Positions 33,212 through 42,166 of a stretch of 64,000 bases of DNA are shown here, in pieces. Numbering within the stretch: the first letter of the stretch is position 1; each line of letters opens with the position of its first letter. Source of the DNA: an uncultured Planctomycetota bacterium (GTDB lineage: Bacteria > Planctomycetota > Brocadiia > CAIUPP01); assembly GCA_903901045.1 (NCBI GenBank), contig CAIUPP010000054.1:1-64000 (forward strand), given 5' to 3'. The notes under the pieces were generated by a model. That model did not search any database, had not been told where the DNA came from, and worked only from the letters and a program-made list of their open reading frames with translations. The position numbers and the translations under genes were made by a program.

Positions 33212-34165
33212 TTGCCCGAAGAACGACTGCTCTCGGCATACCGCAAAATGCTGCTCATCCGCCTCATGGAAGAGCGGATCGGCGCCCTCTTCACCGAGGG
33301 GGCCATCGCCGGCACCTGCCATCTCTGCATCGGGCAGGAAGCCGTGGCCGTTGGCGTCGCCGAAGCGCTGGAACTGGGGGACGAAGTCGTCAGTTGCCAC
33401 CGGGGGCACGGCCATCTCCTGGCCATGGGGGGAGAGCCCGCCCGGCTTCTGGGCGAACTGATGGGGCGTCAGATCGGCTACTGCCGCGGGCGCGGCGGCT
33501 CGCAGCATCTCAGCGCCCCGGGGATCGGCCTGCTGGGCACCAACGGCATCACCGGCGGCGGAATCCCCATCGCCACCGGGGCCGCCCTCTCCGCCCATCT
33601 CCTGCGCACCGGCGCGGCCATCGTCTGCTTCTTCGGCGATGGCGCAACCAACCAGGGCGTCTTCCACGAATCGCTCAACATGGCCGCCCTCTGGAGCCTC
33701 CCCGTCCTCTACGTCTGCGAGAACAATCGTTACGCCATGTCCGAGCCGGTCTGCCGCACGGTCGCCGGCGGGGACATCCTCGCCCGCCCGCGCGCCTACG
33801 GCATCTCCGCCGAGTGCGTCGACGGCATGGACGTCGAAGCCGTCGAAGCGGCCGCCCGGCGCGCCCTCGCCCCCCTCCGCGCCGGCAAGGGCCCGGCCTT
33901 CATCGAGGCCGCCACCTACCGCTTCTGCGGCCACTCCAAGAGCGACAAGCTTCTCTACCGCACCCGCGAAGAGGAGGCGAAGTGGCGCGAGCGCGACCCG
34001 CTCACCCTCACTCGCCTCAAACTCGAAAAGGCGGGCTGGAAGGAGACCCTCCCCTGGATCGAGGAGGAAGTCCGCCGGCAGATCGCCGAGGCCGAGGAGG
34101 CCTGCCGCCGCTCCCCGCTCACCCCGCCCGAGACCGCGCTGCAGGGGGTCTACGCCGATGCCTGA
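33212..34165 (+). CDS. 2-oxoacid dehydrogenase E1 alpha (pyruvate/acetoin type)
   Basis: 317 aa from the TTG at 33212 with GGAAGAG upstream; a TTG at 33176 is also possible. The thiamine-diphosphate motif is FFGDGATNQGVFHESLNMAA...CENN (GDG-NQG-H-ENN). CHRGHGHLLAMG and RGGSQHL match the E1-alpha/AcoA family. It decarboxylates pyruvate (or acetoin) with the beta subunit that follows. No E2/E3 is present in the window. A REP hairpin separates the two subunit genes. Confidence 0.92.
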   Translation: MPEERLLSAYRKMLLIRLMEERIGALFTEGAIAGTCHLCIGQEAVAVGVAEALELGDEVVSCHRGHGHLLAMGGEPARLLGELMGRQIGYCRGRGGSQHLSAPGIGLLGTNGITGGGIPIATGAALSAHLLRTGAAIVCFFGDGATNQGVFHESLNMAALWSLPVLYVCENNRYAMSEPVCRTVAGGDILARPRAYGISAECVDGMDVEAVEAAARRALAPLRAGKGPAFIEAATYRFCGHSKSDKLLYRTREEEAKWRERDPLTLTRLKLEKAGWKETLPWIEEEVRRQIAEAEEACRRSPLTPPETALQGVYADA

Positions 34166-34250
34166 AAAAGTCGGGACACAATACTTTACACCCCGCAGGC
34201 CCCGGCGCATTCCGCCGTCCTTCCCCGAAAGTATTGTGTCCCGACTTTTT
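34166..34250. repeat. REP hairpin between E1 alpha and beta genes
   Basis: Arms AAGTCGGGACACAATACTTTA-type (34168-34188) and GAAAGTATTGTGTCCCGACT (34227-34246). It begins directly after the TGA of the alpha gene and ends 20 bases before the beta start, inside what should be one transcript. Confidence 0.92.
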
Positions 34251-34269
34251 CGGAAGGGGGGGCGTCGCG

Positions 34270-35244
34270 ATGCCTGAAATGTACTTCAGCGACGCGATTC
34301 GCGCCGCACTCGACGAAGCCCTCACGCGCGACGCCTCCGTCGTGCTCATGGGCGAGGACATCGGCCCTTACGGCGGCGCCTTCGGCATCACCCGCGGCCT
34401 CCATGAGAAGTACGGGCCGGAGCGGATCATCGAGACGCCGATCTCCGAGAACGGCTTCGTCGGCGTGGCCGTCGGCGCGGCCATGACCGGCCTCCGCCCC
34501 GTCGTCGAAATCATGTTCATGGACTTCATCCTCCTGGCCGCCGACCAGATCATCAACCACGCCGCGAAACTGCATTACATCTACGACGGGCAGGTGAAAG
34601 TGCCGCTGGTGATCCGCGCGCCCGCCGGGGCCGGCCGCGGCTACGGCGCGAGCCACTCGCAGAACCTGGAGAACGTCTTCCTCAGCGTCGCCGGACTTAA
34701 AATCGTCTGCCCCGCCACACCCGCCGACGCCAAGGGCCTTCTCGCCGCCGCGATCCGCGACCCGAACCCCGTCCTCTTCATCGAGCCCAAAGCGCTCTAC
34801 GGCGCGCGCGGCGAAGTGCCGGAAGGGGATTACACGGTTCCGCTGGGCGTTGCGCGGCTCGCGCGCGAAGGGAAAGACCTTTCCATCATCACCTACGGCG
34901 CCTGCGTGCCGCTTGCCCTGGCCGCCGCCGGCGAGTTGAGCGAAGGGGGCCTGGAGGCGGACGTTCTCGACCTGCGCACCCTCAAACCGATGGACCTGAC
35001 CGCCCTCGAAGCCACGGTCGCTAAGACCGGCCGCTGCATCGTTCTGGAAGAAGGGCCGCTCACTGGCGGCATCGGCGCGGAAGTTTCCGCCCGCATCGGC
35101 GAACGCTGCTTCCGCGCCCTCAAAGCGGGCGTCCAGCGCGTCGCCGCGCAGGACACCCCCATCCCATCCGCCACACCCCTCGAGCACGCCGTGCTCCCCT
35201 CTGTCGCCGCCCTGCTCGCCGCCGCAGACAGACTCTTCGAATGA
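34270..35244 (+). CDS. 2-oxoacid dehydrogenase E1 beta
   Basis: 324 aa from the ATG at 34270, with GGAAGGGGGG upstream. It is the full-length transketolase-like pyrimidine-binding and C-terminal subunit: VVLMGEDIGPYGGAFG, ETPISENGFVGVAVGAA, RAPAGAGRGYGASHSQ, and VLDLRTLKPMD, all typical of PdhB/AcoB. It forms an alpha2beta2 E1 with the preceding gene. Confidence 0.94.
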   Translation: MPEMYFSDAIRAALDEALTRDASVVLMGEDIGPYGGAFGITRGLHEKYGPERIIETPISENGFVGVAVGAAMTGLRPVVEIMFMDFILLAADQIINHAAKLHYIYDGQVKVPLVIRAPAGAGRGYGASHSQNLENVFLSVAGLKIVCPATPADAKGLLAAAIRDPNPVLFIEPKALYGARGEVPEGDYTVPLGVARLAREGKDLSIITYGACVPLALAAAGELSEGGLEADVLDLRTLKPMDLTALEATVAKTGRCIVLEEGPLTGGIGAEVSARIGERCFRALKAGVQRVAAQDTPIPSATPLEHAVLPSVAALLAAADRLFE

Positions 35245-35259
35245 TCCGGAGACTCCCCC

Positions 35260-36222
35260 ATGCGTGACGGACCGTCGGAAAATGTGGCTACGCTTCTTGG
35301 CGTCATGGCGATTTGTTTCTGGAGCACCTCTTTTGCCACCTCGGGGAGCCTCGCAACCGAAATCGGATCGCTCACCGCAGCCGCGCTGGCGTTCATCATC
35401 GGCGGCACACTGGGTCTGATGCCCCTGGCGGTCTCCCCCTTCCGGCGGCGGCATCTGTTCGCGATGCGCCCGGACTACCTGATCATCTGCGGCGGGCTGG
35501 TCGCCATTTACGCGGTAAGCATCTATCTTGCCGTCGGCCTGGCCAAAGACAGCCAGCAGGTGCTTGAAGTGAGCGTGCTGAATTACCTTTTCCCGACATG
35601 CACGCTGCTCTTCTCCATCCCTATTCTCAAGGCGCGCGCGCGCCCGACGCTGGCGCTGGGGGTCGGCGCGGCATTCGCCGGAGCGCTCCTGGCCCTGACC
35701 AACGGGCGGAGTTTCGACTGGTCGTCGCTGTGGGTCCGGCTGGAATCGGACTGGCTTCCCTATCTGCTTGGATTCTGCGCGGCGGTATCGTGGGCGCTCT
35801 ACAGTGTGCTCTCCCGGCGATTGGCCGCGGGCTCCAAGGGAAACGCCGTGCCGCTCTTCATTCTTTTTGCCGGGCTGGTCCTGCTTGGGTGCAGCGCCGT
35901 CCGAGGGGAGGCGCACCACTGGTCGGCGCGCGCCATAGGAGAACTCTTCTTCATGGCGCTGATTCCCATCCTGCTGGCCTACGTGTTCTGGGACATGGCC
36001 ATGCGGCGCGGGCGGATCGTTCTGGTTACGGCGCTCTCCTACTTCACCCCCGTGCTCTCGCTGCTCACCACCTCCCTTTACCTCAAGGCGCCCGCCGGCC
36101 CGAGGCTCTGGATAGGCGGGCTGCTGGTCACGGTGGGGGCGATCATCTGCGCGAAGTCTCTCCATCCTCCGGAAGAAACATCCCCCGCCCCGGCGACAGC
36201 GGCCAGGACAGAGGATGCATGA
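35260..36222 (+). CDS. DMT/EamA-family exporter
   Basis: 320 aa, ten predicted membrane helices in two EamA halves, a drug/metabolite-transporter protein. The segment YLAVGLAKDSQQVLEVSVLNYLFP resembles the YddG aromatic amino-acid exporter group. It lies 15 bases after the E1-beta stop and is co-oriented, so possibly co-transcribed. Substrate not determinable. Confidence 0.85.
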   Translation: MRDGPSENVATLLGVMAICFWSTSFATSGSLATEIGSLTAAALAFIIGGTLGLMPLAVSPFRRRHLFAMRPDYLIICGGLVAIYAVSIYLAVGLAKDSQQVLEVSVLNYLFPTCTLLFSIPILKARARPTLALGVGAAFAGALLALTNGRSFDWSSLWVRLESDWLPYLLGFCAAVSWALYSVLSRRLAAGSKGNAVPLFILFAGLVLLGCSAVRGEAHHWSARAIGELFFMALIPILLAYVFWDMAMRRGRIVLVTALSYFTPVLSLLTTSLYLKAPAGPRLWIGGLLVTVGAIICAKSLHPPEETSPAPATAARTEDA

Positions 36223-36231
36223 GAGACGCGG

Positions 36232-36274
36232 GTGGGGACACAAAACTTTCCTTTGAAAAGTATTGTGTCCCCAC
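36232..36274. repeat. REP subtype 2 hairpin (GTGGGGACACAA)
   Basis: A short hairpin has arms GTGGGGACACAAAACTTT (36232-36249) and AAAGTATTGTGTCCCCAC (36257-36274), with only about seven bases of loop. The terminal GTGGGG/CCCCAC replaces the GTCGGG/CCCGAC of the main family. It lies ten bases after the DMT stop. Confidence 0.88.
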
Positions 36275-36299
36275 AGGCCCCAACAGAGCAAAACCAGTT

Positions 36300-37268
36300 C
36301 TACAAGTCGAGCATCTGCCCCATATTCTTCTTCTCTGCGGCGCGGAGCACGCGGATTCCCACCGCCATATCCTCCAGCGCGATGCCGAGGTTGACCGAAA
36401 TCGTCAACTCATCATCCCTCTCGCGCCCGGGCTTGCGGCCGGTGACCAGTTCGCCGAGGTCTCCCATCGGCGTGGGAGTATCCGCGAAATAGCCGATCTT
36501 CTTGTAGTACGCCTGCTGCGAAAGATCGTCCGTGTACAGCTTGCCCGCCTTCGCGAACACCGGCGGCTGGACGTACGAGTCGAAGTCCACGGGCGAAATG
36601 AACGCGCCGCGCGTCACCCAGTCGAGCGACAGGGCGGGGGCGGGGTGCTTCAGAATGGGGCCGGACGTGACGATCACATCCGCCCCGCGCGCCGCATCCT
36701 CGACGCTCTTCGCCCCCCGCACGGTCACGCCGAGTTGCTTCGACATCTCCTCGACAAAACGTTTCTGGACCGCGGGCACCACGTCGTACGCGCGCACGTC
36801 GGTCAATCCGGGCAGCACCACCTTGAGCGCCGTCAGGTTGCTGCGTCCCTGCACGCCGCAGGCGAGGATCGCCACGGAGCGGGAATTCTTCCGCGCGAGG
36901 TACTTGGCCGCGACCGCCGTGGCGGCGCCGGTACGCATGGCCGTGACCCAGGTGCAATCCATCACCGCCAGCGGGATGCCGGTCTGCGGGTCGTTCAGGA
37001 TCATCAGCCCCGTGATGTAGGGCAGCCCCTTCTTCTGATTGGAAGGATAGCCGCCGACCCACTTCATTCCCGCCGCGCCCATCTCCGAAAGATACGCGGG
37101 CATGGCGTGAATGAAAGCGTCCGGTTGCGTATGGATGCCCGGCTTCGGCGGCATTTCCACCTTGCCCTCCCCCTTCTGGCGGAACGCCTCCTCCACGACC
37201 GACACGATTTCCGACATCGGCATGGCAACGCGCTCGACATCCGCGCGGGACAAGTATCTGAACTGCAT
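36300..37268 (-). CDS. Ornithine cyclodeaminase / mu-crystallin family protein
   Basis: 322 aa from the ATG at 37268, with GGAGGGAG upstream. It has the OCD/alanine-dehydrogenase Rossmann core: MPAYLSEMGAAGMKWVGGYP, TGAATAVAAKYLARKNS, AILACGVQGRSNL and DVIVTSGPI. Members deaminate ornithine to proline or reduce pyruvate to alanine or oxidise other amino acids; which one is unclear. It is convergent with the DMT gene. Confidence 0.88.
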   Translation of the reverse strand: MQFRYLSRADVERVAMPMSEIVSVVEEAFRQKGEGKVEMPPKPGIHTQPDAFIHAMPAYLSEMGAAGMKWVGGYPSNQKKGLPYITGLMILNDPQTGIPLAVMDCTWVTAMRTGAATAVAAKYLARKNSRSVAILACGVQGRSNLTALKVVLPGLTDVRAYDVVPAVQKRFVEEMSKQLGVTVRGAKSVEDAARGADVIVTSGPILKHPAPALSLDWVTRGAFISPVDFDSYVQPPVFAKAGKLYTDDLSQQAYYKKIGYFADTPTPMGDLGELVTGRKPGRERDDELTISVNLGIALEDMAVGIRVLRAAEKKNMGQMLDL

Positions 37269-37376
37269 GATCTCTCCCTCCGCTTCCCAAAGGTGCCTGA
37301 TGGACAAGTCAGGAAAGCATGATACGTGTGGCAGGGGGGAGGGGGCAAGCCTGCATGGAGGGCCGCAGCGCCTGGG

Positions 37377-37424
37377 GATGAAACAAAGGCGCGCCGAGCC
37401 TTCCGCGGCCCGGCGCGCCAAGGA
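37377..37424 (-). terminator. GC-rich hairpin with T-rich tail (minus strand)
   Basis: On the minus strand GGCGCGCCG...CGGCGCGCC forms a stem followed by TTTGTTTC. It lies ~120 bases downstream of the lipoprotein gene (ends 37544) and upstream of the cyclodeaminase gene. A terminator is plausible. Confidence 0.6.
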
Positions 37425-37543
37425 CGACCTCCGGCCGAAGGTCGCTTACGAACGGCACATTGCGTCAACGAACGCTTGCGAACGTCAGTCGCTCACACGA
37501 TGCAACGCCTCTCGTTGAGACCGAACGGCTCGGCACAGCAGGA

Positions 37544-37912
37544 CTACTTCGTGAACTCAATCACATCGGCCGTGATCGTATTGCGTCGAATTGCGAAAAG
37601 GATCAGGTACAGGTACGAGTGATCTTCCGTCTGATTGGCCAGCGCGATCGCGCGGCCGGTCAGATTCTCCTTGATTGAATCGTAGAGATCATCCTTGGCG
37701 GCCGCATAGCCCGGGCTTGTGATCGGCAGCAATCCCAGCAGCAGGAAACCGTGGCTGTCTCCGCGCGCTCCGGCCTTGACCACCTTGTAATTGGCCTGCG
37801 AGAGCGACACGACGGTGTTGGTCGTCTGTCCCCTGAATCCGCCGTTGGACAGGCAACCCGTCAGGACGCAAATCACCATTGCGGCAACCGCCAGCATGCA
37901 GAACCTCTTCAT
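37544..37912 (-). CDS. Small lipoprotein, DUF6567-like
   Basis: 122 aa from the ATG at 37912, with strong GGAGGAG; longer frames run into the palindrome array. The signal MKRFCMLAVAAMVICVLTGC carries a lipobox. The mature part (TTNTVVSLSQANYKVVKAGARGDSHGFLLLG...YDSIKENLTGRAIALAN) resembles DUF6567-type lipoproteins, which have no known function. Confidence 0.75.
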   Translation of the reverse strand: MKRFCMLAVAAMVICVLTGCLSNGGFRGQTTNTVVSLSQANYKVVKAGARGDSHGFLLLGLLPITSPGYAAAKDDLYDSIKENLTGRAIALANQTEDHSYLYLILFAIRRNTITADVIEFTK

Positions 37913-38168
37913 CCAACTCCTCCTTCTCACGGACCAGGAAACGTAACAGAGTTGGAATTCTTTGTAAGCAATCCCTGTGCCATATCGCCGGGAGCAGGCA
38001 TATTCTCCACCGTCGCCTTGGCGCATTGCTGTGGAGTAATTGGATGGTGAAGCGGACGGGTGCCCCAACTGTCCCATCTGTTGCATTTGTGACCAGCGCC
38101 CCGTCCCAGAACGCGGCGGCCAGCCATAATCAAGCCGCACTGCGCCCATCTGCGCCGCATCCGTCGTA

Positions 38169-38364
38169 GGGGCAAGGCATGCCTTGCCCAGAACAGAGCG
38201 CAACGTGGCGTGTCGCATCCGTCGCAGGGGCGCAGCATGCTGCGCCCTGGAGCGTCGCCGCGCGCAACCGCCGGTTGTGGTTGTAGGGGCAAGGCATGCC
38301 TTGCCCAGAACAGAGCGCAACGTGGCGTGCTGCATCCGTCGTAGGGGCGCAGCATGCTGCGCCC
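38169..38364. repeat. Palindrome A/B array with 58-bp spacing
   Basis: A (38169-38189), B (38227-38247), A (38286-38306), B (38344-38364). The alternation is as elsewhere, but the period is 58-59 and the spacers differ (CAGAACAGAGCGCAACGTGG; TGGAGCGTCGCCGCG). It is thus a two-unit repeat of about 117 bases. It lies between kbl and the lipoprotein gene. Confidence 0.92.
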
Positions 38365-38426
38365 TGGAACGTCGCCGCGGGCACCCGCCGGGCCCACGCG
38401 CCGTCAACGCAACAACGCCGCGCTCG

Positions 38427-39617
38427 CTAGATAACCCCCAATTCCCGTCCCACGGTCTCCAGCCGCTCCAGCGCGAAATCCAGATCCGACCGGCTAAACC
38501 CCGCCGACATCTGGATTCGTATCCGCGCCGCCCCTTTCGGCACCACGGGATAGGAGAAGCCCACCACGTACACCTCTTTGGTCAGCAGCCGCGCCGCCAT
38601 CTCCGACGCCAGCGACGCCTCCCCCAGCATCACCGGCACAATCGGATGCGCCCCTGCGGGAATCTTGTATCCGATCCGTCGCATCGAAGTGCGGAAATGC
38701 TCCGTATTCTCCCTCAGCTGTTCCAGCAACTCCGTCGAAGCGCTCACCATCTCCAGCGCCTTGATCGACGCCGCCGCCACCGCGGGGGGGAGCGTGTTCG
38801 AAAAGAGGTACGGGCGCGAGCGCTGCCGCAGCAGTTCCACGATCTCCCTGCGCCCGCTCGTGTAGCCGCCCGAAGCGCCCCCCAGCGCCTTGCCGAACGT
38901 GCCGGTGAGGATATCCACACGCCCCATCACGCCGTTATGCTCATGGCTCCCGCGTCCCGTCTTCCCGAGCACTCCCACCGCGTGCGAATCATCCACCATC
39001 ACCAGCGCGTCATACTTTTCCGCCAGATCGCAGATCGACTTCAGATTGGCGACGGTCCCATCCATCGAAAAGACCCCATCGGTCGCGATCAGCCGCAACC
39101 GCGCCGAAGCCGCTTCCTTGAGCCGCGCCTCGAGCTCCGTCATATCGTTCGTTGCATAGCGCAGGCGCTGCGCCTTGCAGAGGCGGACCCCGTCGATAAT
39201 GCTCGCGTGGTTGAGTTGATCCGAAATCACCGCATCCTGTTCCCCCAGGATCGTCTCGAACAGCCCGCCGTTTGCGTCGAAGCAGGAGGAATAGAGGATC
39301 GTGTCCTCCGTCCCCAGGTACTCCGTCACGCGCTGCTCCAGCGTCTTGTGGAGCGCTTGCGTCCCGCAGATGAAGCGGACCGATGAGAGGCCGTACCCCC
39401 ACATCTCCATTCCCTCGGTCGCCGCCTCGATCATCTCCGGGCGGCCCGACAGCCCGAGGTAATTATTGGCGCACAGGTTCAGCACCTTGCGCCCGTCGTG
39501 CAGCGTAATCCACGCCCCCTGCGGACTCGCCAGCACCCGCTCGGACTTGTACAGCCCGGCCTGGCGGATCTCCTGCAACGTGCCCTGCAACGCCTCTTTT
39601 GCTTTGTTGCCGTACAT
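38427..39617 (-). CDS. kbl: Glycine C-acetyltransferase (2-amino-3-ketobutyrate CoA ligase)
   Basis: 396 aa, full-length alpha-oxoamine synthase. It cleaves 2-amino-3-ketobutyrate with CoA to glycine and acetyl-CoA. [38 protein letters not shown] and the PLP lysine in [14 protein letters not shown] are all present. It starts 28 bases after tdh, forming the two-step threonine degradation operon. Confidence 0.96.
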   Translation of the reverse strand: MYGNKAKEALQGTLQEIRQAGLYKSERVLASPQGAWITLHDGRKVLNLCANNYLGLSGRPEMIEAATEGMEMWGYGLSSVRFICGTQALHKTLEQRVTEYLGTEDTILYSSCFDANGGLFETILGEQDAVISDQLNHASIIDGVRLCKAQRLRYATNDMTELEARLKEAASARLRLIATDGVFSMDGTVANLKSICDLAEKYDALVMVDDSHAVGVLGKTGRGSHEHNGVMGRVDILTGTFGKALGGASGGYTSGRREIVELLRQRSRPYLFSNTLPPAVAAASIKALEMVSASTELLEQLRENTEHFRTSMRRIGYKIPAGAHPIVPVMLGEASLASEMAARLLTKEVYVVGFSYPVVPKGAARIRIQMSAGFSRSDLDFALERLETVGRELGVI

Positions 39618-39645
39618 TGTTCATCCGTCCAATCTGTCTGATCCG

Positions 39646-40680
39646 TCAGATCCAATCCAGAATCACCTTCCCCGAATTGTGCGAGCGCATCACCGAGAAC
39701 GCCTCCTCGTACCGGGCGATGGGGAAGCGGTGCGTAATCAGTGGCTTGATATCCAGCCCGCTCTGGAGCATGGAGGTCATCTTGTACCACGTCTCGAACA
39801 TCTCCCGCCCGTAGATCCCCTTGATGTGCAGCGAACTGAAAATCACCGTATCCCAGTCAATCGCCGTCCCATTGGGCAGAATCCCCAGCAGGGCGATCCG
39901 CCCCCCGTGGCACATCGCCGCCAGCATACTGCGGAACGCCTCCGGGCTGCCGGACATCTCCAGCCCCACGTCGAACCCCTCCTTCATCCCCAGCTCCGCC
40001 TGCACCTGCGCCAGCGTCTTCTGGCGCGGGTCCACCGCGAGAGTCACCCCCATCTTGCGCGCCAGCTCCAGCCGGTACGGGTTCACATCCGTCACCACCA
40101 CGTACCGCGCCCCGACGTGCCTCGCGATGGCGGCGGCCATCAGGCCGATCGGCCCCGCCCCCGTCACCAGCACATCCTCCCCAACCAGGTCGAAAGAAAG
40201 CGCGGTATGCGTGGCGTTCCCCAGCGGATCGAAGCAGCTTAGAACCTCCAGCGGGATATCCTTCTGCGCGTACCAGACGTTGCTCACCGGAATGCACAGG
40301 TACTCCGCGAACGCCCCCTGCCGGTTCACCCCCACCCCGCTCGTGCGCGGGCAGAGATGCCGCCGTCCCGCCAGGCAGTTGCGGCACAAGCCGCACACCA
40401 GGTGCCCCTCGCCGCTGACCACATCCCCCTTCTTGAAGTCATGGACATTGCTCCCCACGGCTTCCACCGTCCCCGCGAACTCATGCCCGATCACCAGCGG
40501 CGGCTGGATATGCTTCTGCGCCCAGGCGTCCCAATTGTAGATATGCACATCCGTGCCGCAGATCGCCGTCTTATGTATCTTGATCAGAACATCATTGATC
40601 CCCGGCTCCGGAATGGGAATCTCTTCCATCCAAATGCCCAGTTCCGGGCGGGACTTCACCAAAGCGCGCATCGTCGACAT
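39646..40680 (-). CDS. tdh: L-threonine 3-dehydrogenase
   Basis: 344 aa from the ATG at 40680 with GGAG upstream. It is a zinc medium-chain dehydrogenase: [11 protein letters not shown] (catalytic Zn Cys), GHEFAGTV, structural Zn cluster [15 protein letters not shown], and [20 protein letters not shown] for NAD+. It oxidises threonine to 2-amino-3-ketobutyrate, the substrate of the downstream kbl product. Confidence 0.96.
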   Translation of the reverse strand: MSTMRALVKSRPELGIWMEEIPIPEPGINDVLIKIHKTAICGTDVHIYNWDAWAQKHIQPPLVIGHEFAGTVEAVGSNVHDFKKGDVVSGEGHLVCGLCRNCLAGRRHLCPRTSGVGVNRQGAFAEYLCIPVSNVWYAQKDIPLEVLSCFDPLGNATHTALSFDLVGEDVLVTGAGPIGLMAAAIARHVGARYVVVTDVNPYRLELARKMGVTLAVDPRQKTLAQVQAELGMKEGFDVGLEMSGSPEAFRSMLAAMCHGGRIALLGILPNGTAIDWDTVIFSSLHIKGIYGREMFETWYKMTSMLQSGLDIKPLITHRFPIARYEEAFSVMRSHNSGKVILDWI

Positions 40681-40852
40681 GCCATCTGACTCCATGTAAT
40701 GACCATCGTAGAGGGTTCACGTCAAGCTGCAAAACGCGGCGACGCCGACAGCGGCACGGGATCACAAGATGCGCGAAATATCGAGAGCGTTCGTCTCCTT
40801 CATCTTGTCTTATCTCGTTATCTTGTCCAAATTCCTGTCGTTTTCCGCGTGA

Positions 40853-41476
40853 TCATTTCAGTATTCGAACTTTCCGCCCTTCAATCTTCAACCGCCCTTC
40901 GGCAAAGAGCTGTATTGCCGCCGGGTACGCCTCGCACTCCGCCGCGAACACCCGCGCCGCCAGCGTATCGGCCGTATCGTCGTCCAGCACCGGCACCGCA
41001 TGTTGGCTGATAATCGGCCCGTGGTCGTACTCGTTATCGGCGAAATGCACCGTGCAGCCGCTGATCTTGCAGCCGTGGGCGAGCACCTGCTCGTGCACGA
41101 AATGCCCGTAGTAGCCCTTGCCGCAGAACGCCGGGATCAGCGCCGGGTGGATATTCATCACCTTGCCCACTGCTCGCTCCGGGATCCGGAAGAAACACAT
41201 GAACCCCGCCAGCGCGATCAAATCCACGGGGTACTCCGCCAGGGCGGTCTCGATGGCATGGCTCATCTTGATGAAATTACCGTAGCGGCGGGGATTGATC
41301 ACCACCGTGGGAATGCCGGCCGCCTGCGCGCGCGTCAGGCCGTAGGCATCCTCCCGGCTCGACACCACCACGCTCACCTTCGCATCCAGCCGCCCGGCGG
41401 CGATCCGGTCCAGCATGTTCTGGAGACTACGTCCGCTGCCGGAGAGCAGCACCGCCATCTCGATCGGTCTTCGCAT
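40853..41476 (-). CDS. purN: Phosphoribosylglycinamide formyltransferase
   Basis: 207 aa from the ATG at 41476, with AGGGAG upstream; the longer frame is antisense to purE. It transfers formyl from 10-formyl-THF to GAR in purine synthesis. AVLLSGSGRSLQNML, ALAGFMCFF, the catalytic N-H pair in MNIHPALIPAF, and GCTVHFADNEYDHGPII (catalytic Asp) are present. It is divergent from purE, with a 153-base shared promoter region. Confidence 0.95.
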   Translation of the reverse strand: MRRPIEMAVLLSGSGRSLQNMLDRIAAGRLDAKVSVVVSSREDAYGLTRAQAAGIPTVVINPRRYGNFIKMSHAIETALAEYPVDLIALAGFMCFFRIPERAVGKVMNIHPALIPAFCGKGYYGHFVHEQVLAHGCKISGCTVHFADNEYDHGPIISQHAVPVLDDDTADTLAARVFAAECEAYPAAIQLFAEGRLKIEGRKVRILK

Positions 41477-41629
41477 TCCTGGGGCTCCCTTCTTGGACAA
41501 GCGGAGTCTAGCAAAGCCCCCCGCAAACCTCAACCGGCGCCGAAAATCCCCCGCCCTGTTGACGTTGCCCGTCCGCGCCGATACGATAGCCTTTGGATTG
41601 CGGCACATACAAACCCAGGAGGAACGCCC

Positions 41630-42166
41630 ATGGCGCGCGCGAAATCCGGCGGTGCCCGGTGCGCACCGGTTGTTGCGGTTGTGATGGGAAGCGACTCGGA
41701 CTGGCCGGTGATGAAGGAAACGGCGCTGATCTTGAAAAAGTTGCAAGTCCCGTTCACCACGCGGGTTCTCTCCGCGCATCGCACCCCGGAGGAAGCCGGC
41801 GACTTTGCGCGCAAAGCGGAGAAGGGGGGGCTGAAGGTCCTCATCGCCGCTGCGGGCGGCGCGGCACACCTGGCCGGCGTGATGGCCTCCTCGAGCGCGC
41901 TCCCCGTCATCGGCGTCCCCATGGAGGGCTGGGCGCTCAGCGGACTCGACGCGCTCCTCTCCACCGTCCAGATGCCCGGAGGCGTCCCCGTCGCGACCGT
42001 CGCCATCGGCAAGCCCGGCGCGCGCAACGCCGCGATCCTGGCCGCCGAGATTCTCGCTCTCAGCGACAAGGCCCTTGCCGGACGCCTCGCCGCCCTCCGT
42101 GCGGAAGCGCGCCTTGTCGTGGCCGTCGCCGACAAGAAGGTCTCCGAGGAAGGGCGCAGCCTGTGA
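41630..42166 (+). CDS. purE: N5-carboxyaminoimidazole ribonucleotide mutase (class I PurE)
   Basis: 178 aa from the ATG at 41630, with AGGAGG upstream. VVMGSDSDWPVM is the PurE nucleotide-binding signature; VLSAHRTPEEA carries the catalytic His, and AAAGGAAHLAGVMAS follows. It converts N5-CAIR to CAIR. No purK is adjacent. The stop overlaps the GTG start of pyrC. Confidence 0.96.
   Translation: MARAKSGGARCAPVVAVVMGSDSDWPVMKETALILKKLQVPFTTRVLSAHRTPEEAGDFARKAEKGGLKVLIAAAGGAAHLAGVMASSSALPVIGVPMEGWALSGLDALLSTVQMPGGVPVATVAIGKPGARNAAILAAEILALSDKALAGRLAALRAEARLVVAVADKKVSEEGRSL

Noticed and set aside
37544-38407. 287-codon version of the small lipoprotein
   Set aside because: Upstream part is palindrome-array DNA; the ATG at 37912 has a strong ribosome-binding site and begins a signal peptide.
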